Made by a program: the position numbers and the translations under genes. Below are positions 45,506-54,274 of a stretch of 64,000 nt of DNA, piece after piece (position 1 is the first letter of the stretch; each line of letters opens with the position of its first letter). Source of the stretch: Arsukibacterium sp. UBA5043 (GTDB lineage Bacteria > Pseudomonadota > Gammaproteobacteria > Enterobacterales > Alteromonadaceae). Below the pieces are notes generated by a model. It worked only from the letters and a program-made list of their open reading frames with translations, did no database searches and was not told the origin of the DNA. The stretch spans positions 173,490-237,489 of the forward strand of contig DIBV01000017.1 of NCBI GenBank assembly GCA_002415085.1, read 5' to 3'.

Positions 45506-45525
45506 ATTAAAACACTTGTTTTAAT
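45506..45525. promoter_or_regulatory. PsrA-like palindrome upstream of fadI
   Basis: ATTAAAAC-ACTT-GTTTTAAT is a perfect 8-bp inverted repeat with a 4-base spacer. It fits the AAAC-N4-GTTT core of PsrA operators known from Pseudomonas and Shewanella fatty acid genes. No psrA gene is in the window. Confidence 0.5.
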
Positions 45526-45628
45526 GCAAACTGAACCTTATTTAGGTTATAACGTCTTAGCCTAGCTTCTTTTATAGCTAACTGCGCAGAAAACAACTGA
45601 AACTTTTAACCAAAAGACTTAAATCACT

Positions 45629-46582
45629 ATGGTAAACGCATTTTCCGCCTTGAAATCCTATCTGGACAGTCAGGTATTGGGCCAACCTGAGCTTACTGAA
45701 GGTATTTTACTTGCCTTACTGGCCAATGGTCATCTACTGGTAGAGGGCCCGCCAGGCCTGGCAAAAACCCGGGCAGTGAACGCGCTGGCTCACGGCGTAG
45801 AGGCAGAGTTTCACCGGGTACAATTTACCCCGGATTTACTGCCTGCCGATTTAACCGGCACCGATATCTACCGGCCAGAAACCGGCCAGTTCGAATTTCA
45901 ATCGGGTCCGCTGTTTCATCATATTATCCTGGCAGATGAAATTAACCGGGCTCCGGCAAAAGTGCAATCAGCGTTGCTCGAAGCGATGGCAGAAAAACAA
46001 ATCACCGTTGGCCGTACTACTTACAAATTACCGGAATTATTTCTGGTAATGGCTACTCAAAACCCGTTAGAGCAGGAAGGCACCTATCCGTTACCGGAAG
46101 CCCAGCTTGACCGTTTTCTGTTGCATCTTAAAGTTGACTATCCTGATGCTGAAACCGAGCGTGAAATCCTCAGGCTAACTCGCAACGAGGCCCTGAATAC
46201 CGCTCAGGACCAACCTGCCGCTATTAGTCAGGCTGATATTTTCAGTGCCCGTCAGGCCATTTTAAAGCTGCATCTGGCGGAAAGTCTGGAAGAGTACATT
46301 GTGCAATTGATCATGGCCACCCGCAATGGCGCCGCGTACAGTCCTAAACTGGCATCCTGGGTGAGTTATGGTGCAAGCCCTCGCGCAACTATTGCGCTGG
46401 AGCGCTGTGCAAGGGCCAAGGCCTGGCTGGCAGACCGTGATTTTGTTACCCCGGACGATGTTCAGGCGGTGTTTCACAACGCACTACGCCACAGGTTGAT
46501 CTTAACCTACACGGCTGAGGCAGAAGGTGTAACGACCGATGATGTGCTGACTGAAATCCTTAACTGCGTACCGGTACCCTGA
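45629..46582 (+). CDS. MoxR-family AAA ATPase
   Basis: The 317-residue AAA+ protein has Walker A G-P-P-G-L-A-K-T, Walker B I-I-L-A-D-E-I-N-R-A-P, sensor 1 A-T-Q-N-P-L-E-Q-E-G-T-Y-P and sensor 2 G-A-S-P-R-A. MoxR proteins act as chaperones with von Willebrand A partners, preparing or activating protein complexes. It heads a six-gene operon (MoxR, DUF58, DUF4381, two VWA, BatD) with gaps of 8 bases or overlaps. It is divergent from fadI. The exact client is unknown; Bat operons are linked to envelope and oxidative stress tolerance. Confidence 0.92.
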   Translation: MVNAFSALKSYLDSQVLGQPELTEGILLALLANGHLLVEGPPGLAKTRAVNALAHGVEAEFHRVQFTPDLLPADLTGTDIYRPETGQFEFQSGPLFHHIILADEINRAPAKVQSALLEAMAEKQITVGRTTYKLPELFLVMATQNPLEQEGTYPLPEAQLDRFLLHLKVDYPDAETEREILRLTRNEALNTAQDQPAAISQADIFSARQAILKLHLAESLEEYIVQLIMATRNGAAYSPKLASWVSYGASPRATIALERCARAKAWLADRDFVTPDDVQAVFHNALRHRLILTYTAEAEGVTTDDVLTEILNCVPVP

Positions 46583-46590
46583 ACAGCCCT

Positions 46591-47538
46591 ATGAACACCG
46601 CGTTTTCAGCCAACGAATGGCTTAAGCAATTAAATGCTGACGGCAGCTCGGTCGGGTTGCCCGAATTATTATGGTATCAACGCCATACGAAAGTACTGAA
46701 CCTGAAACCCACGATCAGTATCCATAGCAAGCTTGCTGGCACCTATCTGGCGCGTAGTAAAGGCCGCGGTATGGAGTTTGACGAAGTACGGCATTATCAG
46801 CCAGGTGATGATGTTCGCACTATCGACTGGCGGGTTACGGCGCGCAGTGGCAAAGTGCATACCAAGTTATTCCGGGAAGAGAAAGAGCGGCCGGTATTTA
46901 TCGTTACCGATTTAACTGACAGCATGCGTTTTGGCAGCAGTTTGTTATTCAAATCAGTACAGGCGGCTCATCTGGCGGCCGTTATTGCCTGGCATGTCAA
47001 AGAGCATGGCGATAAACTCGGCGGGCTGGTGTTCAGCAACCAGCAACACCGTGAATTAAAACCTCAGGGCCGCAGTCATGGCGTGCTTCGCTACTTGCAA
47101 GCGTTGCAACAATGTCATCACGGCGCAAACAACACCAATGGTTTAACGTTAACGCAGGCACTCGGGCAGCAACGGCGGCTGAGCCGTCCTGGTAGTCTGG
47201 TATATATTCTGTCTGATTTTAATCAGCTCGACGAGCAGGCGCTACGACATATCAGGGCAATTAGCCAGCATAACGAGGTAACCTGTTGTCAGATCAGCGA
47301 CCCGCTCGAACTGGCAATACCGCATGCGGCCAGTGGCATAGCAGCGGTACGTAATAACCAACTGGTGGTAAACGCTGAACTGGCAAACGCCAGCTTACGA
47401 CGTCGTTACCAGCAACAACAACAGCTTCGGCGGCAACAACTGGCAACATCGCTGGCGCAAGTTGGCTGTAAATGGCTGGATATTAGTGCGGGCGAACCTG
47501 TTATCAGTCAGCTGGAGCAAATTCACTATGGCCGCTAA
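46591..47538 (+). CDS. DUF58 domain protein
   Basis: The 315-residue protein has the DUF58 core S-K-G-R-G-M-E-F-D-E-V-R-H-Y-Q-P-G-D-D-V-R-T-I-D-W-R. A following VWA-like segment has I-V-T-D-L-T-D-S-M-R, in which the DxSxS metal motif is incomplete. It is cytoplasmic and the usual second gene after MoxR. Its C-terminus is glutamine- and arginine-rich. The end overlaps the next gene by 11 bases. Confidence 0.9.
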   Translation: MNTAFSANEWLKQLNADGSSVGLPELLWYQRHTKVLNLKPTISIHSKLAGTYLARSKGRGMEFDEVRHYQPGDDVRTIDWRVTARSGKVHTKLFREEKERPVFIVTDLTDSMRFGSSLLFKSVQAAHLAAVIAWHVKEHGDKLGGLVFSNQQHRELKPQGRSHGVLRYLQALQQCHHGANNTNGLTLTQALGQQRRLSRPGSLVYILSDFNQLDEQALRHIRAISQHNEVTCCQISDPLELAIPHAASGIAAVRNNQLVVNAELANASLRRRYQQQQQLRRQQLATSLAQVGCKWLDISAGEPVISQLEQIHYGR

Positions 47539-48019
47539 ACAATTACGTGGGCAGTTGGTCGACATTGCTGAACCCAGCTACCAGTTATCCTGGCAAATCC
47601 CGCTTGGAATTTATATTTTACTTACCCTTATCGTCGGGATGTTAGCTTATGGTAGCTGGCAGGTGTATAAGCGTTGGCGCTTTTTAGGTGCTAAGCGCCA
47701 GGCAATAATCCTGCTTAATCAGCTGGAGCCTGCGGCCACAAATCAAATAAACCAGCTGCTGAAGCGGGTGGTTAAGCATTATGCGCCGGCCCATCCCGTG
47801 CTGACAGCCAGTACCTTACAATGGCAAGGTTTTTTACAACAACAACTACCAGCAACGCCACTGCCAGCGTTGAGCATACTGCTTTATCAGGGAGATGCCG
47901 ACCCGGAGCACAGCCAGCAGTTTTATCAGTTTGCCAAATGCTGGCTGAGTAATCTTCACCCGACAAGCCTGGTTAACCGCCAACAGCCTCTATCTTCAGA
48001 GGAGCAAGCTGATGTTTGA
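47528..48019 (+). CDS. DUF4381 domain membrane protein
   Basis: The ATG at 47528 gives 163 residues with one membrane helix at about 25-47 (I-P-L-G-I-Y-I-L-L-T-L-I-V-G-M-L), followed by a basic cytoplasmic helical domain. This matches DUF4381, found only in MoxR/Bat operons between DUF58 and VWA genes. It probably helps anchor the complex. It overlaps both neighbours (11 and 8 bases). A longer frame from 47462 lies wholly inside DUF58 and is rejected. Confidence 0.85.
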   Translation: MAAKQLRGQLVDIAEPSYQLSWQIPLGIYILLTLIVGMLAYGSWQVYKRWRFLGAKRQAIILLNQLEPAATNQINQLLKRVVKHYAPAHPVLTASTLQWQGFLQQQLPATPLPALSILLYQGDADPEHSQQFYQFAKCWLSNLHPTSLVNRQQPLSSEEQADV

Positions 48020-49001
48020 GCTTACGTATCCCTGGCTGATGTTACTGATTATCGTGCCGTTGTTCTTTAAGAAACGCCAGCAGCAAAGGGAGGGGGCACT
48101 GACCTTACCGGCACTGGCCAGAATTGCCGCTCAGCAGCAACCCCGACCTGGATTAAGGCGCCATCTTGCCACTTTGCCCCAGGCCCTGATCTGGCTGATG
48201 CTGGTGTTAGCTGCCTGTCAGCCCCGTTGGCTGGGCGAGCCGGTTACCCTGCCCCAGCAAGGCCGTGATCTGATGTTAGCCATTGATCTATCAGGCTCTA
48301 TGGATATGAGTGATATGGTACTGGATGGCCAGGTAATGAACCGTTTAGCAGCAGTAAAAAGGGTAGTAGGTGATTTTATCCTGCAACGTAAGGGCGATCG
48401 TCTGGGTTTAATATTATTTGCCGACGCAGCTTATCAGCAAACTCCCCTCACCTATGATCTTGCAACCGTCCAAACATTTTTAGATGACAGTCAGCTAAAA
48501 CTGGTAGGCCAGCGCACCGCCATCGGTGAAGCCATTGGCTTGGCCGTGAAACGCTTAAATGAATATGAAACCAGTAATAAAGTACTGGTACTGTTAAGTG
48601 ATGGCGCCAATAATGCGGGCAATATTCAACCGCTGGAAGCCCTGGCATTGGCAAAGGCCGCCGGTATCAAAATTTATACGGTTGGTGTAGGGGCCGAACA
48701 AATGGTGCAGCAAACGGTATTTGGCCGGCGCACCGTTAATCCATCGCAGGATTTGGATGAGCAATTATTAAATCACCTTGCCACTGAAACTGGTGGCCGG
48801 TATTTCCGGGCGCGCAGTCTTGGTGAGCTGGCTCAAATCTATCGGTTGCTTGATCAATTGGAGCCGATAAGCCGGGATAACCTGACTTACCGGCCGCAGC
48901 GCAGCCTGCTGCACTGGCCGCTTGCTCTGGCGTTACTGCTGTCTTTTATTCTGGCAATCAGGCGTATTAACTGGCGGAGGCTATATGAACCTGCTCGCTG
49001 A
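48012..49001 (+). CDS. VWA-domain membrane protein (BatA-like)
   Basis: The 329-residue protein has an N-terminal membrane helix, a second at about 55-75, a von Willebrand A domain with an intact metal site (D-L-S-G-S-M-D, later T-A-I-G-E-A and L-L-S-D-G-A-N-N-A-G), and a C-terminal membrane helix. The VWA domain faces the periplasm in the usual model. Its end overlaps the next gene by 17 bases, supporting coupled translation within the Bat operon. Confidence 0.9.
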   Translation: MFELTYPWLMLLIIVPLFFKKRQQQREGALTLPALARIAAQQQPRPGLRRHLATLPQALIWLMLVLAACQPRWLGEPVTLPQQGRDLMLAIDLSGSMDMSDMVLDGQVMNRLAAVKRVVGDFILQRKGDRLGLILFADAAYQQTPLTYDLATVQTFLDDSQLKLVGQRTAIGEAIGLAVKRLNEYETSNKVLVLLSDGANNAGNIQPLEALALAKAAGIKIYTVGVGAEQMVQQTVFGRRTVNPSQDLDEQLLNHLATETGGRYFRARSLGELAQIYRLLDQLEPISRDNLTYRPQRSLLHWPLALALLLSFILAIRRINWRRLYEPAR

Positions 49002-50850
49002 TTTTCACTTATTGCGTCCCTGGTGGCTGCTGGCACTGTTACCCGCAGTCATTCTGTGCTTACTTTTGATAAACTACCGGCAGCAAAGCAGTGCCTGGCA
49101 ACGTGTTATTGCCCCGCACTTACAGCAACTGATGCTAAGTGGCGCCAGGTTAACGAAGCGCAACCCGTTGGCGCTGCCAATACTGTTTATTTGTTGGTTA
49201 CTAAGCACACTGGCACTGGCCGGGCCCAGCTGGCACCAACAACCACAGCCTGCTTTTACCCTTAATAAAGCTACAGTTCTGATCGTCGATATGTCAATGT
49301 CAATGCGCGCTACAGATATGTCACCTGACCGGGTCAGCCAGCAACGCTTTAAAGCACTGGACTTTATTGATGATCTGGCCGAAGGCGAACTGGCCCTGAT
49401 AAGCTTTGCCGGGGATGCCTTTGTTATTTCTCCGCTAACGCCTGACTTTAATAATGTGCGGCTGCTGCTCAGTGAGCTCAAACCTGAATTAATGCCCGTT
49501 CAGGGCTCAGATATTGAAGCGGCCCTGGAGTTGGCTGATAGCCTGTTGCACCAGGCAGGCCATAGTCGTGGCGATGTAGTGCTGTTTACTGATGGTTTTG
49601 TTTCTGCAGACTATTCGCGAATTATGCAGCGACTGGACAACTGGCCGCACCGGTTGTCAGTACTGGCATTTGGAACCGAACAGGGTGCCCCGGTGCAACT
49701 TGAAGACGGGCAGTTGCTTAAAGACTCCCGTGGCGCGGTGGTTATACCAAAAGTACCGTTGTCGCAACTGGCAGCGCTTGCCCGGAAAGGGCGTGGCAAT
49801 TTTGCCGTTGCCGGTAGCACTAACAGCGATATATCCGCTCTGTTAGCGACGATCAACAGCCCGTCGGAGCGACTTGCTGAAGGTACCGGGCAATTCGCCG
49901 GCGATCTGTGGCAGGACAATGCCGTCTATCTGGTATGGCTCCTGTTACCCCTGGCATTGTATCTGGCCAAACGGGCCCCGGTATTGGTGTTATTACCTCT
50001 TTGTTATTTACCAAACGCAGAAGCCGCAGCCTCCGATATCTGGCGTGACTTATGGCAGACCAAGGCTCAGCAAGCGATCACTGATTACCGGCAGCAGGAT
50101 TATCAACAGGCGCAGCAGAAATTCACCGACCCCCTGTGGCAAGGTAATGCAGCTTATCGGCTGCAGGATTACGCCGGTGCCGAGCAAGCATTTAAGCACG
50201 CCGTTCAGCAACAACCCAGTGCCGATGGCTTCGCTAATCTCGGCAATAGCCAGGCTTTGCAACAAAAATATGACGAGGCGCTGGCCAGTTATCAGCAGGC
50301 ATTACAACTTGATCCTGACCATCAGCAGGCTAAACAAAATGCTGAGCTGCTACAGCAAATGAAACAACAACAAAATATGCAGCAACAGGATGGTAAGCAG
50401 CAGGACGCTGAACAGCAAGACGCTGAGCAATCTGAAGACGGTCGCGACAATTCTGCTGGATCGGAGAGTAATTCTGAAGGTAATAGTGAAGACCAGGGCC
50501 AGGATAATCCAGAGCAATCTGAGACTGAGCAAAAAGATTCAGAGCAAAATGATGCTGGCGATCGGGCTAAGCAAACGGCAAAGCAAGAACAACAACCCGG
50601 ACAATCTGAACCAATGCCCAGTCCGCAGGATGCAGTAGCGCAACAAGCACGCGATGCTGCTGACAGCGAACAACAACAAGCTATCCGGGAAAAGTGGCCC
50701 AATGCCAATCTGGAAGAGCAACAACAACTCGATAACTTATTGCGTAAGGTGCAGGACGATCCGGGGCTGTTATTGCGCAACCGGATGAATCTGGAGTATC
50801 AGAAACGTCGGCAATTCGCTATCCCCAGAGGAGTAGAACAAGAATGGTAA
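48985..50850 (+). CDS. VWA-TPR membrane protein (BatB/BatC-like)
   Basis: The ATG at 48985, behind GGAGG, gives 621 residues. N-terminal membrane helices are followed by a VWA domain with D-M-S-M-S-M, a further helix near 315, two to three TPR-like repeats (about 370-450), and a long disordered region rich in Gln, Glu, Asp and Ser (about 450-560). A short conserved helix ends the protein. It combines the roles of BatB and BatC in one chain. It overlaps both neighbours. The low-complexity stretch produces long meaningless open frames on the other strand. Confidence 0.9.
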   Translation: MNLLADFHLLRPWWLLALLPAVILCLLLINYRQQSSAWQRVIAPHLQQLMLSGARLTKRNPLALPILFICWLLSTLALAGPSWHQQPQPAFTLNKATVLIVDMSMSMRATDMSPDRVSQQRFKALDFIDDLAEGELALISFAGDAFVISPLTPDFNNVRLLLSELKPELMPVQGSDIEAALELADSLLHQAGHSRGDVVLFTDGFVSADYSRIMQRLDNWPHRLSVLAFGTEQGAPVQLEDGQLLKDSRGAVVIPKVPLSQLAALARKGRGNFAVAGSTNSDISALLATINSPSERLAEGTGQFAGDLWQDNAVYLVWLLLPLALYLAKRAPVLVLLPLCYLPNAEAAASDIWRDLWQTKAQQAITDYRQQDYQQAQQKFTDPLWQGNAAYRLQDYAGAEQAFKHAVQQQPSADGFANLGNSQALQQKYDEALASYQQALQLDPDHQQAKQNAELLQQMKQQQNMQQQDGKQQDAEQQDAEQSEDGRDNSAGSESNSEGNSEDQGQDNPEQSETEQKDSEQNDAGDRAKQTAKQEQQPGQSEPMPSPQDAVAQQARDAADSEQQQAIREKWPNANLEEQQQLDNLLRKVQDDPGLLLRNRMNLEYQKRRQFAIPRGVEQEW

Positions 50851-52556
50851 TACGTAGTCTGTTATGGTCCTGGGCACTGCCAGCGGTACTATTAAGCTTA
50901 GTATTACTTAGTACATTGCTGAGTATGCCTGCGTATGCAGTTAGTGAGTTAACTGCACGGGTAGACAAAAACCCGGTTATGCTCGGCGAGAGCGTATTGT
51001 TAGAGGTAACCGCAGACAGCAGAGTACCGGCCACCAGTATCAATTTCAGAGTTCTTGATAACAATTTTACGGTTATGGCTCCCTCGGTAAACCAGAGCAC
51101 CCGGGTGATTAATGGCGATGCGAGTCACAGCACAATCTGGACCGTAACGATGCTGCCTAAAACCAGTGGTACTTTTACTATCCCTGCCTTTACTATTGAT
51201 AATGTCAGTAGTAACCCGCTGACGATTGAGGTTGTACCAGTACAGCAAGGTTCAGGCCAGCTGCGTGACGTTTTTCTGCAAAGTAAGCTAAGCAGTAACA
51301 CGCTGATGGTACAGCAAATGGTGTACTACGAAGTTACCATCTTTTTCAGCGGAGATATTCAGCGGGGTAGTCTGACTGAGCCACAACTGGATGACGCTCT
51401 GATCCAGCAGGTAGGTCAGGATAAAGAAGGTACTGAACTGATTGACGGTGAGCGCTATCGCTCTATTACCCGGCGCTATGCCATTACTCCCCAGCGCAGT
51501 GGTGAATTCACGATTACCCCCCCCACTTTCACTGGTGATGTGATAGACCGGGAAAGCGCACGGCAAAGCTATTTTGCCCGCAGTCGCACCATAGTACGCG
51601 AAGCGGAAGCATTGCCCATTACCGTGCAGCCACAGCCGGCCAGTTACAATGGTGACTGGCTGGTAGCAGGACTGGTAACGCTGAATGAAGAATGGCAACC
51701 GGAACAAACCCAGTTGGTGCAAGGTCAGCCGGTCACCCGGATTATTACGCTGTCAGCAGTAGATGTGGCGGCCAATCAATTACCGGAACTTAACTTAAAT
51801 CTGCCCGAGGGTTTTCGGGTTTATCAGGAGCAACCTCAGGTTAAAGGCGCAGAACGTGCCGGCCGGTTAGTCGCCCAAAAAGTGATCACCAGTGCCATTA
51901 TTGCCAATAGTCCTGGAGAATATGAATTACCAGAGGTGAAAGTAAGCTGGTGGAATAGCCAGACCGACCAACTGGAGCAGACCGTGTTACCGGGCCGGAC
52001 CGTTCAGGTTGAGGCTGACCCGACGCAGCCTGATGCCACCCCACCGGCCCAAGGACCCACCCTGACGCCCTCCGCGTCGGCCACGCCGCCTCAAGCCGTA
52101 TCCAACTGGCGCTGGAACTATACCAGTTCACTGTTGCTCACTTGCTGGTTGTTAACTTTGCTATTGTTTATTTACCAAAGAGTGCTTTGGCAAAAACATC
52201 GCGCTTATCAGGCTCAGGCAGCTGCCAGCGCAGGTAACACAGGGCCACGTTATGACAGCAAAGCATTACGAACCGCCTGCAAAGAGAACAATAAAGGTGC
52301 CGCAAAACAGCAACTTCTGCTATGGGCCCGCCATCAGAACATCCTAGCCACAGGGTCATTGAGTGCACTGGGTGAACATATCAGGCCCGGCATGTTTAAA
52401 GAACAAGTAGAGCAGTTAAATGCAGCGCTTTATGGCGATAGCGCAGTAAACTGGCATGGTGAACTGTTATGGCAAGCCTGGTCAGATTATCAGCATGACG
52501 AAGCAAAAACAGCCACTAAAACGTTATTGCCCCCGCTCTACCCTGAGCAAAAATGA
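50844..52556 (+). CDS. BatD family protein
   Basis: The 570-residue protein has a signal peptide (cleavage near A-Y-A-V) and several beta-sandwich modules of the BatD (oxygen tolerance) family, such as D-K-N-P-V-M-L-G-E-S-V-L-L-E-V. Further features are a proline-rich linker at about 390-420, one membrane helix at about 430-450 and a cytoplasmic C-terminal domain. Most of it lies in the periplasm. It is the last gene of the operon, overlapping the previous one by 7 bases. A GC-rich hairpin follows. Confidence 0.9.
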   Translation: MVIRSLLWSWALPAVLLSLVLLSTLLSMPAYAVSELTARVDKNPVMLGESVLLEVTADSRVPATSINFRVLDNNFTVMAPSVNQSTRVINGDASHSTIWTVTMLPKTSGTFTIPAFTIDNVSSNPLTIEVVPVQQGSGQLRDVFLQSKLSSNTLMVQQMVYYEVTIFFSGDIQRGSLTEPQLDDALIQQVGQDKEGTELIDGERYRSITRRYAITPQRSGEFTITPPTFTGDVIDRESARQSYFARSRTIVREAEALPITVQPQPASYNGDWLVAGLVTLNEEWQPEQTQLVQGQPVTRIITLSAVDVAANQLPELNLNLPEGFRVYQEQPQVKGAERAGRLVAQKVITSAIIANSPGEYELPEVKVSWWNSQTDQLEQTVLPGRTVQVEADPTQPDATPPAQGPTLTPSASATPPQAVSNWRWNYTSSLLLTCWLLTLLLFIYQRVLWQKHRAYQAQAAASAGNTGPRYDSKALRTACKENNKGAAKQQLLLWARHQNILATGSLSALGEHIRPGMFKEQVEQLNAALYGDSAVNWHGELLWQAWSDYQHDEAKTATKTLLPPLYPEQK

Positions 52557-52587
52557 GTATGATCCCGCTAAACCACTTGTAAAACAG

Positions 52588-52605
52588 CGCCGGCAAATGC
52601 CGGCG
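52588..52605 (+). terminator. Possible terminator of the Bat operon
   Basis: Perfect stem CGCCGGCA/TGCCGGCG around two A bases, 31 bases after the BatD stop, followed by a weak T-rich run (TTGCCTTGTTT). Confidence 0.55.
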
Positions 52606-52684
52606 TTGCCTTGTTTGGTATAAAGCGCTGGTAAGCCTGGGTTCATCTTGTTAGCATAAAAACAAATAATAAGGAGTCTATGCT

Positions 52685-54181
52685 TTGGAAACTGCAACTA
52701 TTTTTGCGTTAGGTATCTATTTTGCTGCCATGATAGGGATTGGTTTATACGCCTATCGTAATACTGATGAAGATGTCTCGGGCTATATGTTGGGTGGCCG
52801 GAAACTTGGCCCAGGCGTTACCGCACTGTCAGCCGGTGCCTCAGATATGAGTGGCTGGATGTTAATGGGATTGCCCGGTGCAATGTATCTTACCGGTCTG
52901 AGCAGTGCCTGGATCGCAGTTGGCTTACTTATTGGCGCTTACATCAACTACCTCGTCGTTGCGCCAAGATTAAGGGTTTACACCGAAGTGGCCCATGATG
53001 CGATTACTATTCCTGACTACTTTGAAAAACGTTTTGAAGATAAAACCCGCTTACTTCGGGTGGTTTCATCTGTCGTTATCGTGATTTTCTTTACGCTTTA
53101 CACCTCATCCGGGGTAGTAGGCGGCGGCAAACTATTTGAAAGTTCGTTTAACCTCAGCTACGAGCTTGGTTTATACGTTACAGCCGGTGTCGTTGTTGTT
53201 TATACCCTGATTGGCGGTTTTATGGCGGTAAGCATGACTGACTTTGTCCAGGGCTGCATCATGTTTGTATCGCTGGTGTTGGTTCCGGTGGTAGCACTTG
53301 ATCATCTGGGTGGTTTTAGCGAGGTTAAACTAGTTGCAGAAAGTATCAATCCCCAATTAATTAACTGGGTCGGCGCGTCATCACTCATCGCTATTATTTC
53401 TGCATTATCCTGGGGGCTGGGTTATTTTGGTCAGCCTCATATCATTGTCCGCTTTATGGCAATTCGCTCCGTTAAAGATATTAAAGCTGCCCGCCGCATT
53501 GGCATGAGCTGGATGCTGGTCACCATTGTAGGCGCATTAATGACAGGTTTCGTTGGTATTGCCTATGTCGCAAAAACCCAGATGACACTCAGCGATCCTG
53601 AAACTATTTTTATAGTATTCTCGCAGTTTTTGTTTCACCCTTTTATCGCAGGTTTTTTACTGGCCGCTATTTTAGCCGCCATTATGAGTACTATTTCTTC
53701 ACAGCTGTTAGTCACCTCCAGTTCACTGACTGAAGATTTTTACAAAACCTTTGTTAAACGAGATGCGACGCAGCGAGAGCTGGTACTAGTAGGTCGAATC
53801 TCAGTGCTGGCCGTGGCGTTAGTAGCCATAGCGCTGGCCTATGACCGGGACAGTTCAGTGCTGCAACTGGTCAGTAATGCCTGGGCAGGGTTTGGTGCAG
53901 CCTTCGGACCACTGATTATACTTAGCCTGTACTGGCAAAGAATGACATTCGCCGGTGCACTAAGTGGTATTGTGGTAGGTGCTTTGACGGTATTAATCTG
54001 GATTTATGCCCCAATCACCATCAACGGCGAGAGCTTAAGCAGCACGCTGTATGAAATCGTACCAGGTTTTATTCTCAGCACACTGGCAATTATTATCGTC
54101 AGTAAGTTCAGCCAGGCCCCGGCGCCAAGCGTATTGACCATGTTTAAAAAAATGCAACAACAGTTGGCTGATCAGAGATAG
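52685..54181 (+). CDS. putP: Sodium/proline symporter PutP
   Basis: A TTG start with AAGGAG eight bases upstream gives 498 residues; an ATG five bases earlier is out of frame. The protein has about 13 membrane helices and strong PutP signatures: Y-M-L-G-G-R-K-L-G-P, T-A-L-S-A-G-A-S-D-M-S-G-W, G-L-G-Y-F-G-Q-P-H-I-I-V-R-F-M-A and A-A-I-M-S-T-I-S-S-Q-L-L-V. It imports proline with sodium, for nutrition or osmoprotection. No putA is next to it. Confidence 0.95.
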   Translation: METATIFALGIYFAAMIGIGLYAYRNTDEDVSGYMLGGRKLGPGVTALSAGASDMSGWMLMGLPGAMYLTGLSSAWIAVGLLIGAYINYLVVAPRLRVYTEVAHDAITIPDYFEKRFEDKTRLLRVVSSVVIVIFFTLYTSSGVVGGGKLFESSFNLSYELGLYVTAGVVVVYTLIGGFMAVSMTDFVQGCIMFVSLVLVPVVALDHLGGFSEVKLVAESINPQLINWVGASSLIAIISALSWGLGYFGQPHIIVRFMAIRSVKDIKAARRIGMSWMLVTIVGALMTGFVGIAYVAKTQMTLSDPETIFIVFSQFLFHPFIAGFLLAAILAAIMSTISSQLLVTSSSLTEDFYKTFVKRDATQRELVLVGRISVLAVALVAIALAYDRDSSVLQLVSNAWAGFGAAFGPLIILSLYWQRMTFAGALSGIVVGALTVLIWIYAPITINGESLSSTLYEIVPGFILSTLAIIIVSKFSQAPAPSVLTMFKKMQQQLADQR

Positions 54182-54191
54182 CAGACCAGTA

Positions 54192-54227
54192 CCCCACAAC
54201 GCAATAAAGTACTAACGCGTTGTGGGG
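54192..54227 (+). terminator. Hairpin after putP
   Basis: Perfect 11-bp inverted repeat CCCCACAACGC (54192-54202) and GCGTTGTGGGG (54217-54227) with a 14-base loop, 10 bases after putP. No T tract follows directly, so it may be a weak terminator or an mRNA-stabilising stem. Confidence 0.55.
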
Positions 54228-54274
54228 GAAATTTGCTAAATTAAAATTAAGAAACCATTTGAGATACCTGCAAT

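Noticed and set aside
50322-50780. 152-codon minus-strand frame rich in Cys and Ser
   Set aside because: It is the antisense of the Gln/Glu-rich low-complexity tail of the VWA-TPR protein, which generates long open frames by composition.
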